Shown: positions 11,096 through 23,200, counted from the stretch's first letter. The stretch: 64,000 nt of DNA from Larix kaempferi (GCA_027924585.1 BSBM01000186.1:4712001-4776000), one strand, 5' to 3'. Numbers and translations are program-made. Notes: generated from the letters alone by a model not told the origin.

Positions 11096-12359
11096 TTATA
11101 TCTGTTTATAGGGTATCATAAATTAATTCTTTTCATTGCTCATTTGTTTCTTTTCCTAAAATGCTTTTGGGAATTTGTTACAGGCGAAGGATAAGTTCAC
11201 CTTCATATATCTTATTCATAATTTATTACAACGAAGGGTTTTCAAGGTATACACATTCATTAGAGCTGTCAACTCTTAATTTATTTACAGTCATTATGGT
11301 TTAGACACTAATAACGTTCAAATGTTGCTTGTATAGATATCCCTAATTGGGTGAATTTGGAAACTTCCATCATTTCTTGGAGACGCTTATCATGTATGTT
11401 CATAAGTCGCGATCTTGTGACAAAAATTTGACCGTGATTTCCGGTATGTTCATAATTTGACCATGAATCTCCCTACCCCATTGAAGGAAATTAGAAGTTT
11501 GATATCTCTTTATTCTTCTCTAAGAGAGGATTCCAATGCCTTGGATTCTTGCACCTTTTTCTATGCCTATATAAAGTTGTTGTTTTTGTAGTTTTATGCA
11601 CTTTCAATGTGTAGAGCTTATTCCTGAGCCTATTTGGATGAATTTTGGTGTTCAACCATGGACAACCTTGGACCATAAATATTCTTAGATGCGTTGTCCT
11701 TTGAGAAATATCTCTAATGATTGTAAGATAGAAAGAATTAAACAGTTGAGATGTCTGATGCATGGAGAGTCACGGTCAAATTTTTGCATGGAGAAAACTA
11801 GTCATTTTTAAATGAAATCATTTTCCTTCATTGATACACATCACATTCATAACATGGACATGACAAGAAACTAGCTGCTCAAAGCTTTAATTAATGATCA
11901 AGAAGAATATTACATTGATTGGAATAACTTGTGAATTTATAGAGGAGTACAATAGCATAGGACTTCAAGTTTGATCAACATATGCCTTTCCTTGGTGGTC
12001 TTTGATCTTGCAGTCTTGAGAAAATTTGCTCTCAAAGTATGCTTGATAATGTCAAAAGAGTTCGAATCATTCTTTTATAGTTTCTCTTTTCTCTTAATTG
12101 CTTCTTGAAACCACATTTCACTTTATTGGCTGCCCAAAACTACCCAAAATCAATACTTTAAACCATAATCCAACCCTTTTAATTTAATTTTGTTGTGAGG
12201 TTAAGGTTGAGGCTTTCCCTTGGGTTGGAAAAATCACTTTAAAATATTTGGAAATCTCCTACCAATTCTTACCCATTGGATATTTGTGATTTTTCCATGA
12301 TTTTTCATAGCATTCACTGTTATATCTACACCTGTGTATTGCTCATAAATTATAGGTGG
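11096..12359. other. Non-coding DNA, no feature identified
   Basis: AT-rich sequence without a convincing reading frame or long repeat. The short minus-strand frame at 11491-11763 has no recognisable motif. Confidence 0.5.
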
Positions 12360-13497
12360 CTAACTTTTAAATGTCATTCTTAAGCTAGCCAAGAGTTCAA
12401 ATTCTTTTGATAGCTTTTCCATTATGACTGCCTCTTTTAAATTTCCTTCTATGCCTCCAAATGTTGCATCATTGTTTCTTTTGTTGTTTAAAAACACTTG
12501 ATATGATTCTTGGGTGTACAAATCACCATTCTCATCCCAATGGAATGGAAATCCTTTTTTTAATGCATCTATGAACAATCCTTTAAAGAAGGTGATTTCT
12601 CTTATTAGATTGTTTACCTTGGTTTGGCCTCTATTCATTAATTTCTTTGTTATCACCAAATTGGCATTTGTAATGATATGTGTTTTGTCAGTGCCCCTCA
12701 ATGTTTGCTATTGGGATTTGGTCCTGCTATTCAAAATTTTTATTACATTCTGAGCTATGTTTAGTTTTTTGAATATCTCAATTGATATAGTGTCCCACAA
12801 GGTGTGTGTGGTCCCTTTCAGGGTGCTTTCAGGGGTGCCTTCCCTATGATTGGTTTTGACAATAGATCACCTCTTTTTGGAACTAATCCTTCTCCTTCTT
12901 TACCTGCTCAAGGAGCTCATCCCTTTCTCTTATATTTTCATTTAGATTCATATCCTCTGCTTCCTTTGCATCCAACATTTTCTCGATATTGATTATTTCT
13001 ACTTGCTTCATGGACAGACCCATCATAAGTTTACTTGTCCCTTTAGTGGACCGAGGGGTGGCTTGAGCTGTAATTGTTTCCTTTTCTAATTCTAGCCTAG
13101 AAACTTGTAGTTTTAGGCAAGTTACCTTGTCTTTGTACTGCTTCATGGAGATCTTATAATCTAGCATCTCCTTGTGGATATTCTCCTTCTCCTCTTGGGG
13201 TACCAATAGCTCTGGGGTCTATACATGTTCTACCTTTGGTAGCTTCAATTTCTTCTTCAACACTTGGATCTCATTGTCCTTTTGCAACATCAATGATTGC
13301 ACATGAGTGAGATCACTTGGATTAGCCCCAAGTGGAACCATTTTTTGTTCTAGTTCTTTGATAGTCAACTGCTTGGCTTTGGTGGCCACCTTCTCTAACT
13401 TTAACTGCTTTTCAATCTTCTGCACTATTTCCTACTTCTTCTTAACATTGTTTGATGGAAAATCCACTGGAGCGGATGCGAGCCAGATCTCCCTAGC
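12360..13497 (-). pseudogene. Unidentified coiled-coil protein relic
   Basis: Reading right to left, a frame open from 13497 encodes a Lys/Glu-rich, heptad-like coiled coil (motifs KIEKQLKLEKVATKAKQL, LQKDNEIQVLKKKLKL, QVSRLELEKETITAQ). After a frame change near 12890 it continues with a more globular part (THTLWDTISIEIFKKLN, FPFHWDENGDLYTQESY, DATFGGIEGNLKEAVIMEKL) to 12360. Interruptions are a TAG near 13434, a TAG at about 13217, a TGA near 12878 and a TAG near 12707, all explained by CAG-to-TAG or TGG-to-TGA. I do not recognise the family. It shares the orientation of gypsy G1 (29981-33712) and could be an accessory ORF of that element, another retroelement ORF, or an exon of a dead host gene. 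No RT or integrase lies within it. Confidence 0.55.
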
Positions 13498-15840
13498 TCA
13501 ATGCGATACTAGAACAAATAGAACAAACTATAAACCACCTTCCTAGATCTAGTTAAAGATCAAGTTATTAGATGTTTTACCTTAAGTTTGTACCCCTTTA
13601 TCCTGGATGTTGTTCTATGCCTCGTGGTCGTTAGATCTCAGCTACAAGACCGTCCAAGACACATAGAACAAGACAAACGAGTAAAAAGCATCTAAACAGT
13701 AACAGATCTAAATAAACAGTTAAGAAGGTAAACTACACAATATCATCAACACAATAATATTGGAGGAAAGTGTTTATATTACTGTAAAAATAGGGTAAGT
13801 ACATAGAAGAAAATGACTACAAACAAAGATTAACGAAGCAATCCTTCTCCATCCAAGCCAATGCCATAACCTCCAAGGAAGTGTGAGTCTCTCAATGGAT
13901 GAGTAGAGATATCTCTAAAGTGATTTCACCAGCATGTAGACACTATAGACTTCCTCTCTTTAGAGTGGGATAGAGCTTCATTTATATAAGACTAAGTGGA
14001 TAGGGTATGGATAGAGTAGGTTGAGATATGATAGGAGAGAGATAGGGGATCCTTCCAAGGGGTTAAGAACTGAATGTCAGCTCTCCCAAAAGGTCAGGGA
14101 TAGGGATCCATGTTTGCTGGCTTCGAGAATGGGCTCAAAGAATCTATTTTTGTCCATTAACTAACATCGTCATACCCTGCAAGAGGACAAGCCGGTATGT
14201 CGTAGGTTGGATGAGGACAACCTACGACGACTTCTCAAAACCTAGTATAAATGAGTATGTATCTCTTCCAGGTTAATAACTTAGTCAAGGAAACTTTAGG
14301 GATGCATACACTAAATCTCACGATGGTAAGATTCTAAGTGTAACAAAATGCCCCACAAAGCATGAATCTATTGAAATTTGGACAGGTGAAATGCTTTGAC
14401 AAAATAAATGGCAATGGCTCATCGGACGAAGGATGCTGCTGTAGTACAACCGACTCTGAGTATACAGTCTCATATGATGTACAACATGGCTACCGACCAA
14501 TACAATACAGATCCATGGTAGTAATGAACGACTGAACACAATCATGGCTACTAGACACAAGCATAGATCCATGATGAGATGATAACATAGCCATGACCAA
14601 TACAAATGTGGATCCATGTAATATGACTCAATACAATATCCATCACAACCTAGGTAAAATATGACTCCCCAGGGTCTTCAAGCTGAACCCGCAATGATAG
14701 GAATCTATCCATGTGATTACAAATGTCTTGGCATCAAAGACAGTATAAACCACTTGATTACCGATCATTGATGTATACCGTTAACAAGCACGAGGGAAAT
14801 CACCATTAATGTCAATGATACCCAAGGTATCATAGTACATATCACTAAGCGTGAATAAATGAGCTGAAGTCGAACGCATGATGAAATCTTCCAATCAAGA
14901 GTCAATGATATAAACTCATGTTGAAAGCAAGCTAACCTTCCATTGAGGCATGCAGGGCCAAGGTACTTGGTTGGTTTCTAGATTCAATTCCTGGATGATG
15001 TGTTGAAGTCAACAAGGATGAATCCGTCGAAGGAGGGCCATGATGTATCCCCCATCATCAACATGAAACACGACAAAGGATGTGTAGAGCAGATCGGATG
15101 GTACAATAACATGCAATACTGACTCAGAACAGACCAACATGATGGAAGGTGTAGTGACTGCAGATAATGAATGGTGAGAGTATTCTTGAACATGGGCATG
15201 TCATGACTTGGAATTATTGACGTGATGAGTATGATACCGATTCCTAATGCAATTTAGGATGGAATCTTTCTTTGAATGAAACAAAGGAGTAACAAGACTC
15301 AAGAAGTAGGTAAAACTCCAGGACAAACAAATAATCCAAGTGTAATATGCAAATGCAAATCAGTGCCATGTTCAAGAATGACTAGGTACTACCACTGATA
15401 AAGGGTGTAACATAAAATATTTCCTTTTTCCCCATCATGAATCATGAGTGCCTCATGTGTTTTTTATGAGCTTGATGAGGGTAACTAGATGCTCGGTATA
15501 GCTCATCTCAAATATGAGTCCAATCCCAAATATTTTTCGAACCTAGGATAAGAGGGGTTCGTCCCATGACAGGCCCTTCAATGTGAAAGTTTAACGAGTC
15601 AATGGAAGGTAAAACTCAGTTGTCATTTCATATTTAGAGAGTCTGAAAAGAACTAAAGAAGACTCCAATGGTCCTTTTTCGTAAAGTTAGCCTCATCGCC
15701 CAAGAAAAGGGTAAAACAACGCAGGAGAGGACTCTCCTAGTCATGATTGGCTGGAGTATACCTTTTTTCGTAAGTAGTGCCCCTTGGTTCGAAAAAGGGG
15801 TAAACTATCACCAGGAAGACAACCATTCAAATACTTTAAC
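13498..15840 (-). other. Non-coding region, possibly 3' end/LTR of gypsy G1
   Basis: No coding frame is evident. A minus-strand TATA-like motif (CTTATATAAATG) is at about 13979-13990. A degenerate tandem repeat with ATGGCTAC...GATCCATG words lies at 14483-14620, and two related ~105-bp units (CCTTTTTCGTAA ... AAGGGGTAAAC) lie at 15670-15830. The region abuts the left end of Copia-A. If Copia-A inserted into G1, this would be G1's downstream part; I have no independent alignment proving that. Confidence 0.3.
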
Positions 15841-16340
15841 TGTTAAGTTTATACTAATTTGACTAGCAAGATCACTGAAAGAAACACAATCACAATATAG
15901 ACAAACATTTACCCTGGGAAACCCTCATGGGGTAGAAAACCCAGCAGATCTTTCCTCAAAATAGATGATCAACCAAATACAAGATGTAGAAACCAAACAA
16001 GAGCTCCTCCTCCTCCTATGCAGACCTCTCTCTCACTTGTACGCTACTCCTAAGTGAGTGAATGAATGAGATAAGTGAGGAACATCCTCCTCTACTTATA
16101 CTCATCTCCCGACTGAACTTTTACTCTAATGGGGATGACTTCTCCCAGGAGAGTCTAATAACCCCCAAATAATAAACTCAGGGCTGACCTCACATGGGAG
16201 ATCTAATAAACCTAGTTACCACATTCTCTCAGAGGAATAACCATCTCCAGATATACAATAAGGTCACCACGGAGGAATGTACCATCTACGGAATAATAAA
16301 ATACAAATATAATATTCTTGAAAGTTACAATATTTCAACA
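15841..16340 (-). repeat. Copia-A 3' LTR
   Basis: Plus-strand boundaries are TGTTAAGTTTATAC and TATTTCAACA, giving TGTTGA...TTAACA in element orientation. It matches 29464-29960 along its whole length. A TATA-like element TATAAGTAG (minus strand) lies at about 16093-16103. Confidence 0.93.
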
Positions 16341-16350
16341 CTCCCCCTTC
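16341..16350 (-). other. Copia-A polypurine tract
   Basis: The plus strand reads CTCCCCCTTC directly after the LTR, i.e. GAAGGGGGAG immediately upstream of the 3' LTR in element orientation. This is the expected primer for plus-strand DNA synthesis. Confidence 0.85.
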
Positions 16351-16563
16351 ACGAGAAGGATATTATAACAACATCTACAAGAGCAAGGAGTCATCAACTA
16401 CATGGTACATGATACATCTATAAATCATTGGAAGGTTTCTTCATACATCGTCATCAGTAAATCAAACAATTCCTGGAACATAATCAATACTGGAACATCA
16501 ACATCTTCAGTATTGGGTCTTCATCTTCTGCAACACTCGAACATCCACAGTAACATCATCATC

Positions 16564-16955
16564 TGGATCTCTCAATCAACAACCTCATCATCTGGATCTA
16601 CTGATCAACATCATCTGTATCATCTCGATCTACAGCATCTGGATCATCTCGATCTACAACATCTGGATCATCTCAATCAACAGCATCTGGATCATCTCAA
16701 TCAATAGCATCTGGATCATCTCGATCAACATCATGTGGATCATCTCGATCTACAGCATCTGGATCATCTCAATCAACAGCATCTGGATCATCTCAATCAA
16801 TAGCATCCGGATCATCTCGATCAACAGCATGTGGATCATCTCGATCTACAGCATTTGGATCATCTCGATCAACCGCATCTGAATCATCTCGATCAACAGC
16901 ATCTAGATCATCTCTATCAACAACATCTGGATCATCTCGATCTACAGCATCATAG
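16564..16955. repeat. 24-bp minisatellite with 96-bp higher-order unit
   Basis: About fifteen copies of a 24-bp unit of the type CATCTGGATCATCTCRATCA follow each other. Four distinct variants form a 96-bp block at 16660-16755 that recurs at 16756-16851 with few changes. Because 24 is a multiple of three, the array is open on both strands; the minus-strand frame reads an acidic eight-residue repeat (VDRDDPDA). It sits in the Copia-A 3' region between the RNase H end and the polypurine tract. I treat it as non-coding. Confidence 0.92.
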
Positions 16956-17057
16956 CAGCATACCCTGCAATACACATGATCCAATTCCGGGATGATCAAT
17001 CCCTCTCACTTTAAGACACCTCTCATGTCTATGGACGATGCAATCTAGATCTTCTTT

Positions 17058-17296
17058 ACAGGATGATCAATCCTGATCCTTTCAAGACATGTCCATGTCT
17101 AGGGACGATGCAGTCCTTGATCCATTTGAGACAAATCCATGTTTAGGGATGATATAGTCCGTGATCCATTTAAGACAAATCCATGTCTTGGGACAATATA
17201 GTTCGTGATCCATTTAAGACAAATCCATGTCTAGGGATGATACAGTCCATGATCCATTTAAGACAAATCCATGTCTAGGTATGATATAGTCTGTGA
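17058..17296. repeat. 44-bp tandem repeat
   Basis: Units begin GGGACGATGCAG or GGGATGATATAG at 17102, 17146, 17190 and 17234, with diverged units on either side, at an exact 44-bp step. Each contains GATCCATTTAAGACAAATCC. It is the second of three different arrays in the Copia-A 3' region. Confidence 0.9.
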
Positions 17297-17491
17297 CTAC
17301 AGAGCCAGCTCTTTTTCATGCTGGATGTATCACATCTACAGAGCCAACCCTTTTTCATGCTGGATGTAACCCATCTACAGAGCCAGCCCTTTTTCATGCT
17401 GGATGTAACACATCTACAGAGCCAACCCTTTTTCATGCTGGATGTAATACATCTACAGAGCCAACCCTTTTTCATGCTGGATGTAACCTAG
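17297..17491. repeat. 39-bp tandem repeat with internal hairpin
   Basis: Five units start at 17297, 17336, 17375, 17414 and 17453. Each contains CCAGC (or CCAAC), CTTTTTCAT, GCTGG, forming a short inverted repeat. Single related copies occur in the 3' region of Copia-B at about 21978-22010 and 22580-22612, showing that the two families share this module. Confidence 0.92.
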
Positions 17492-17796
17492 ATCAAATCT
17501 AGGATCCCTCTTGTCCACTAGGGACTTCTTTCTGGAAGACAGATGTCTACGAATCAATTCAGGGGGCCAATGTCCAGGGATGATGCAATCCCTCTTGTCC
17601 ACTAGGGATTTCTTTCTCGGAGACATATGTCTACGGATCTCTTTTAGAACATGTGTTCAAGGATGATACAATCCACTCATAAACTTAGACCTTGTCTAAG
17701 GACCATTTACCAACCTCACTGTTGGTATCACCAATATAGGTATCGACATCATCGACCTTACTGTTGATACAGGAAGTCTCATCATCAGTGACCACA
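17492..17796. other. Copia-A 3' non-coding spacer
   Basis: Non-coding sequence between the 39-bp array and the end of the RNase H frame, with further degenerate words of the GATGATGCAATCC and CACTAGGGA type. No gene. Confidence 0.6.
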
Positions 17797-20700
17797 TCAC
17801 TCCCCCTTCCGAGGAGGGTCCTTCTGAACTACACCAAGCTTGTCTTGGAAATACTCAAACTTTACTCGAGACAGAGGTTTGGTTAACATATCAACAACTT
17901 GTTCGTCAGTGCTCACATACTCAAGCTTGATAGCTCCTTTCTGCACCATATCCCATATATAAAAATATCGGATCTCGATGTTCTTTGACTTATCATGGAA
18001 CACTGGATTCTCTGTCATCTTGATACAACTCTGGTTGTCACACATGATCACAGTGGCGTCCATCTTTAAGTCAAATAGTCCTGATAATAGTTTTCAAAGT
18101 CATACTGCTTCAAACTAGCAGAGCAAGAAGCTATGTATTCTGCTTCATCTATGCTGAGAGCCACACTAGATTGCTTCCTGCTAAACCACGAGATCATGGC
18201 AGATCCTAGACAATAACATCCTCCCAATGTACTTTTCCTGTCTGATACACTTCCTGCCCAATCAACATCTGTGTATCCATGCAATTTGAAATCATGATCT
18301 CCAAGATAACATAGACCAAAGTCTATCATACCTTTTAGGTACCTCATCACATGCTTTGCAGCTATCAAGTGAACTCATCTAGGTTCCACTAGATACTGAC
18401 TCAAGGTATTCACGGCAGAGCATATATCTGGTTTGGTATTTGTCAAATACATCAATGACCCAATAATCTGTCTGTACAGAGTCATATCCACTAACTCTGA
18501 TGAGTCATCAGCTAATAGCTTCAGGATGGAATCCATGGGAGTGGCCATGGATTTACATTCCAACATGTCAAATCTCTTCAATATTTCCACAACATACTTT
18601 CCCTGGTTGAGAAAGATTCCTCTTGGTCCTTGCCATACTTCCATACCTAGGAAGTAATGCATCAATCCGAGATCTTTCACCTCAAATTTTGAAGAGAGAT
18701 TCTTCTTGCACTTGATGATCTATTTCTCATTTCCAATTAGAAATAATATGACAGGTTCATCATCCATAACTTTGAGATAAAGGTTAGGATCAACTTTACT
18801 CTTGGTAAAGCCCAAGCTAGTCAAGAAACTGTCAATTCTTCCATACCAAGCTCTAGGAGCTTGCTTCAGCCCATACAAGGCCTTCTTTAGTTTGCACACA
18901 TGGGTTCTTTCATATTCCACCTCGAATCCTTGTGGTTGTTCTATGTACACTTCCTCCTCAATCACACCATTCAGGAAGGCTGTCTTCACATGCATCTGGT
19001 GTAATTCCCACTTCATCATGGATGCAAGTGCCATGATGGTTCTAATGGAAGTGTACCTTGCAACTAGTGCAAATGTTTCTTCATAGTCAATTCCCTCTTT
19101 CTGAGAGAATCCTCTGGCCACAAACCTTGCCTTATACTTTTCAATGCTGCCATCTACAGCATGCTTTATCTTGTATATCCATTTGGAGGATACCACACTT
19201 TTATCCTTTGGTTTGGGAACTATTTCCCAAACATCATTCTTCATTATTGATTGGTATTCCTTTGTCATTGCTTCCACCCACTCTTTCTTATGAGATTCCT
19301 CTTCATAACTGGTGTGTTCTTGATCTACAAGATCACACATTAGAGCCACATAGTTGGAGAATGTCTTTGGTTTTTTGCTCACCCTAGTGGAGCCTTCAGG
19401 AGCTCCATATTTTTCTGCTCCTAGTATAATGTCTCTTTCCCAAGATGGATTTCTCTTCCTTGAAATTTCTATGACAGGGGGTTCTTTTAGTTCCATCATG
19501 TCATGGTCTTCAGGAGTTGTCTCTTCACGGGTGGGTGCAACTTCTATGATTTTGGAAGGTGCCTCTTCCTCATATACTTCTTCATGTTGGCACTTCCTAG
19601 ATCTCTTGAGAGATGCCTCTTCATCAAATGTCACATCCCTACTTATTTCCATATGATGGAATCCTGGGATGTATATTGTGAATGCTTTAGATGCCTCACA
19701 ATATCCAACAAATATTCCTTTCTTCCCAGATGGATCTAGCTTGGTCCGCTTTTCTTTTTGAATGTGAATGTATACTAGGCATCCAAATATCTTGACGTGA
19801 ATTACTTCAGGCTTCTTCCCTGTAAACACTTCTTCTGGGGTCTTGAAATCAAGAGAACTATGAGATAGTCTATTCTACACATAGACTGTTGTCCTGGCTG
19901 CTTCATCCCACAGATACATAGGTAGATCTTGATCATGTATCATTGTTTTTACTGCTTCCATAATAGTTCTATTCTTTCTTTCCGCAACACCATTCTGTTG
20001 TCGATTGTAGGGAGTGGTTAGTTGCCTCTTGATTCCAGCTTCTTTACAAAAGACTTCAAAATATTTTGAAGTATATTCTCCACCATTATCTGTCCTGAGT
20101 ATCTTAATCTTCTTTTCTAAATGTTTTTCTATCAAGGCTTTGAATTCCTTGAACTTTCCAAAAACTTCATCTTTTCCATTCAGAAAATATATCCAAGTCT
20201 TTATTGAATAGTCATCAATGAAACTAAGGTAGTATTCATATCCACTTAAGGATGTGGATGGCATTGGTCGACATACATCTGAATGAATCAATTCCAATGT
20301 ACTCTTAGTCTTTGTATCACTCTTTGGAAATGGGTTCTTGACATTCTTTCCTTTTGCACACCCTTTGCAAGTGCCATGATGATCAATATTTAGGTCTGGT
20401 AATCCTATGACTACCTTGCTTTCATAAGGTAATGCTTTGTAGTTAATGTGAGCAAGCCTTCTATGCCATAGCTCACTTGGGCTAGTGGCTTCATGAATGA
20501 GGGAAGCTTCTGGATGGCCTTTGAGTTTGTATAGATCTCCTTCCTCTTCACCAATAACAATTGCATCATCAATTGATTTTCCTTTGGGCCACATTAGTAC
20601 TTGCCCATCTATGAATGCAACCCTATAGCCTTTCTTATACAAAGCAGAGATAGAGAGTAAGTTCTTCTTCAAACCTGGTACATATAAGATTTCCTTCATC

Positions 20701-21172
20701 TTCAATGGGGTTCTAGAATCAATCTTGTAGCTTGCTTCACCAATTCCCTTGATGGCATATTGATAGTCATCTCCTAGAGATACCTTATGTGGAGAGGTCT
20801 TCTCTTCAATTCTTTAGAGAGTCTTATTTTGTCCTGTAATGTGCTTTGAAGTACTACTATCAATGAGCCATGTATCTTCTCTAGGTGTCACAGACCTAGA
20901 GAGTGCGGAGAATATAACATATTATTCTGCATCTTCTTTTTCTATTTTAGTTCTTTTCTTTTGAGGCCTTTTCTCTTCCTCTTCTTCACTATCATCTTCT
21001 TCCAAATGTGCTTGATGTCTTTTCTGAATATTCTTCTTCTTATTTGAAGGACAATTTCTAGCAATGTGTCCTAGTTTGTGACAACTATAACATTGAACTG
21101 AGGAGAGATATCTTTCTTTGTTTACTCCCCCTTTCTTTTTAAATCTATTAGGAGGTTGTGACTCCTTGTGAA
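17797..21172 (-). pseudogene. pol: Copia-A gag end, protease, integrase, reverse transcriptase and RNase H
   Basis: From 21172 leftward: a gag zinc knuckle (CYSCHKLGHIARNC) near 21050-21090; the protease active site region (WLIDSST, where families usually have D-S/T-G) near 20860; the GAG-pre-integrase and integrase core (HSDVCRP, TDNGGEY, NRQQNGVAERKNR) in 20705-19875; then reverse transcriptase (WIYKIKHAVDGSIEKYKA, QMHVKTAFLNG, GLKQAPRAWY) in 19829-18375; and RNase H to 17797. One frame serves 20705 to 18066, interrupted by TAG codons at about 19872, 18720 and 18375, all consistent with CAG-to-TAG. A frameshift near 18065 precedes the last RNase H segment (NQSCIKMTENPVFHDKSK). The YxDD catalytic segment is missing: the frame runs from DDEPVILF straight into LIGNEK near 18735, an apparent in-frame deletion. 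The copy cannot encode active reverse transcriptase. Confidence 0.92.
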
Positions 21173-21820
21173 TGTTAGTTTTTCAGAATTTACTTCAATC
21201 TGATCTAGGATCTTAACTGAGAGAACAACATGTATAGCATATCTACATCATATCAATCATGAACACAATAATGCAAGGACACAATAGACACACATTTTAC
21301 TTGGGGAAAACCATAAAGGTGACATCTCCTAGCAGTAGCTCCTAGCATCTCAGATAGAGTAATGATACAACCCAAGCATAAGAGATAGACATCTCCTAGC
21401 AGTAGCTCCTCCTCCTCCACAAGTGCGCCATTCTCCCAAGAGTGTGAGAGAGAATAGAATGATCAAATAGAGTGCCTCCCACACTTCATTTATACTTGAC
21501 TTGACTTGCCTAATAACCTTTACTAGATCGACCTTAACTTAACCACATAACATAATGCTGACCGGGCCGACCCCTAATAGGTTGGTCTAATAACCCTTTG
21601 ACCCACATGACTTATACAGGGCTGACCCCAACAAGGTGGTCTAATAACCCATTAAGTATAAGTTACGACACTTACAATATAAATGACGACACTTCCATAT
21701 AGAGGAATAATAACATCTCTATAGGAACACAAACACTTCCGTATAGAGGAATAATACCATCTCTATAGGAGTACAATATACATATATGAAATACATTCCG
21801 AAGTTACATATACATCAACA
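21173..21820 (-). repeat. Copia-B 3' LTR
   Basis: Begins TGTTAGTTTTTCAG and ends TACATCAACA on the plus strand, matching the 5' LTR at 27690-28368. A block near 21325-21360 duplicates the words CATCTCCTAGCAGTAGCTCC and replaces different sequence in the partner LTR. A TATA-like TATAAATG (minus) is near 21487-21494. Confidence 0.92.
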
Positions 21821-21840
21821 CTCCCTCTTAACTAGGAAGG
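21821..21840 (-). other. Copia-B polypurine tract
   Basis: CTCCCTCTTAACTAGGAAGG on the plus strand gives a purine-rich AAGAGGGAG immediately upstream of the 3' LTR in element orientation. Confidence 0.75.
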
Positions 21841-22321
21841 TATTTCTCGACACAGCTCTTCTAGCACAAGTCTTCTTCTCTGGATCATCGTCACTAGATA
21901 ATCGTCATCGAGTCATCATCATCATCACTGCTACTACAATCTCAATCAATCTTTGAATCTACTCATCATAGGAAGTTCTACAGAGCCAGTCCTTTTTCAT
22001 ACTGGATGTAGGCCCACCACCTGTAGGTCTTCATCATCACTGGCTATATTGTGGAATCCTCGGGACTTATTACATGCATCACAAAACCTTAAAAGAGTCT
22101 CTTGGCTAGAAAGAACCCTAAAGAGCATCTGAGGCCTTTTTCATCCCGTCCATATCTCCATGACTTATTACATGCGACTGTCACAAAACCTTAAAAGAGT
22201 GTCCCAGGAATGTTTATGTGCATAGCACGACCGGAAAGAACTCTAAAGAGCATCCCAGGAACATTTATGTGCCTAAGCACGACCGACAAGATCTCCAAGA
22301 CTGATTACATGTGACCTCTGG
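21841..22321. other. Copia-B 3' non-coding region
   Basis: No coding frame. Holds one copy of the module shared with the Copia-A 39-bp array (about 21978-22010) and degenerate relatives of the following 88-bp repeat (ACAAAACCTTAAAAGAG words at about 22080 and 22185). Confidence 0.6.
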
Positions 22322-22585
22322 TACAAACCCTCAAAAGAGAATCCCAGGGCTTATTATGGGCACACAACCCAACCTATCGGATCTCCCAAGTCTTACATGT
22401 AGCAGCCCACCACAAACCCTCGAAAGAGCATCCCAGGACTTATTACGGGCACACAGCCCAACCTATCGGATCTCCTAGGTCTTACATGTGGCCCACTATC
22501 AAAAACTCTCGAAATAGCATCCTGGGACTTATTACGGGCACACAGCCCAACCTATCAGATCTCCCAGGTCTTACATGTGATACAC
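22322..22585. repeat. 88-bp tandem repeat
   Basis: Three units start near 22324, 22412 and 22500, each with CTCGAAAGAGCATCC, GGGCACACAGCCCAACC and a TCTTACATGT end. They lie in the Copia-B 3' region. Confidence 0.88.
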
Positions 22586-22689
22586 AGTGCCAGTCCTTTT
22601 TCATACTAGATGTGACCTACAACAAATCTAGGATTTCCTTTGCACAACCTGTCCATGGCCACAGAGTATCAACCTGATACTCACCATAC

Positions 22690-23027
22690 ATCATCCTGAT
22701 GTACACATGATCATCCTGATCATCATCATTGCATCGTCCTGATGCAAGTAATCTGGAGAAACATCCTGAATCTCGTCATCCATGATCATCCTAATCATAC
22801 AATGCATCTACCTGATGCATACCAAGTATCTACTTGATACATATCTCCATACATGATCCATCTAATCATACAATGTATCCACCTGATACATACATAGATA
22901 CATGATCCACACAATCTATCCACCTGATATATATCAACATACATGATCTACCTCATCATACACAGTATCCACCTAATACATATATAGATACATGGTCCAA
23001 GCATCCAACATGATGGATATACAAATA
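22690..23027. repeat. ATC/GAT-rich degenerate repeats
   Basis: A field of short CATCCTGATG and CCACCTGATACATA words precedes the 58-bp array. No frame or gene is visible. Confidence 0.6.
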
Positions 23028-23200
23028 CATATAAATGATCCAACTGATCATATCCAGCATCCAACATGATGTGTACATACATATACATATAAATGAGCCA
23101 ATTGATCATATCCAGCATCCAACATGATGCGTACATACATATACATATAAATGATCCAACTGATCATATATAGCATCATCCTGATGCATATACAGAGTAG
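23028..23200. repeat. 58-bp tandem repeat
   Basis: Units beginning CATATAAATGATCCAACTGA start at 23028, 23086 and 23144. They share CAGCATCCAACATGATG and TACATACATATA. The array lies between the RNase H end of Copia-B and its 3' LTR. Confidence 0.9.

Noticed and set aside
13470-13500. A 3' splice site (GCTCCAG) making 12360-13497 a host exon
   Set aside because: The reading frame continues through it to 13497, the pyrimidine stretch is weak and no partner exon was seen. Kept only as an alternative.
16793-16999. Acidic octapeptide-repeat protein on the minus strand
   Set aside because: It is open only because the unit is 24 bp; it lies in the 3' non-coding part of Copia-A with no start context, and the plus strand is open too.
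17275-17475. Short Lys/Gly/Trp/Leu/Cys-rich repeat frames on both strands
   Set aside because: Products of the 39-bp array, whose length is a multiple of three; no independent coding evidence.
16564-17491. Regular short repeats that could suggest a CRISPR array
   Set aside because: Units are head-to-tail with no unique spacers, and the context is a plant copia element.
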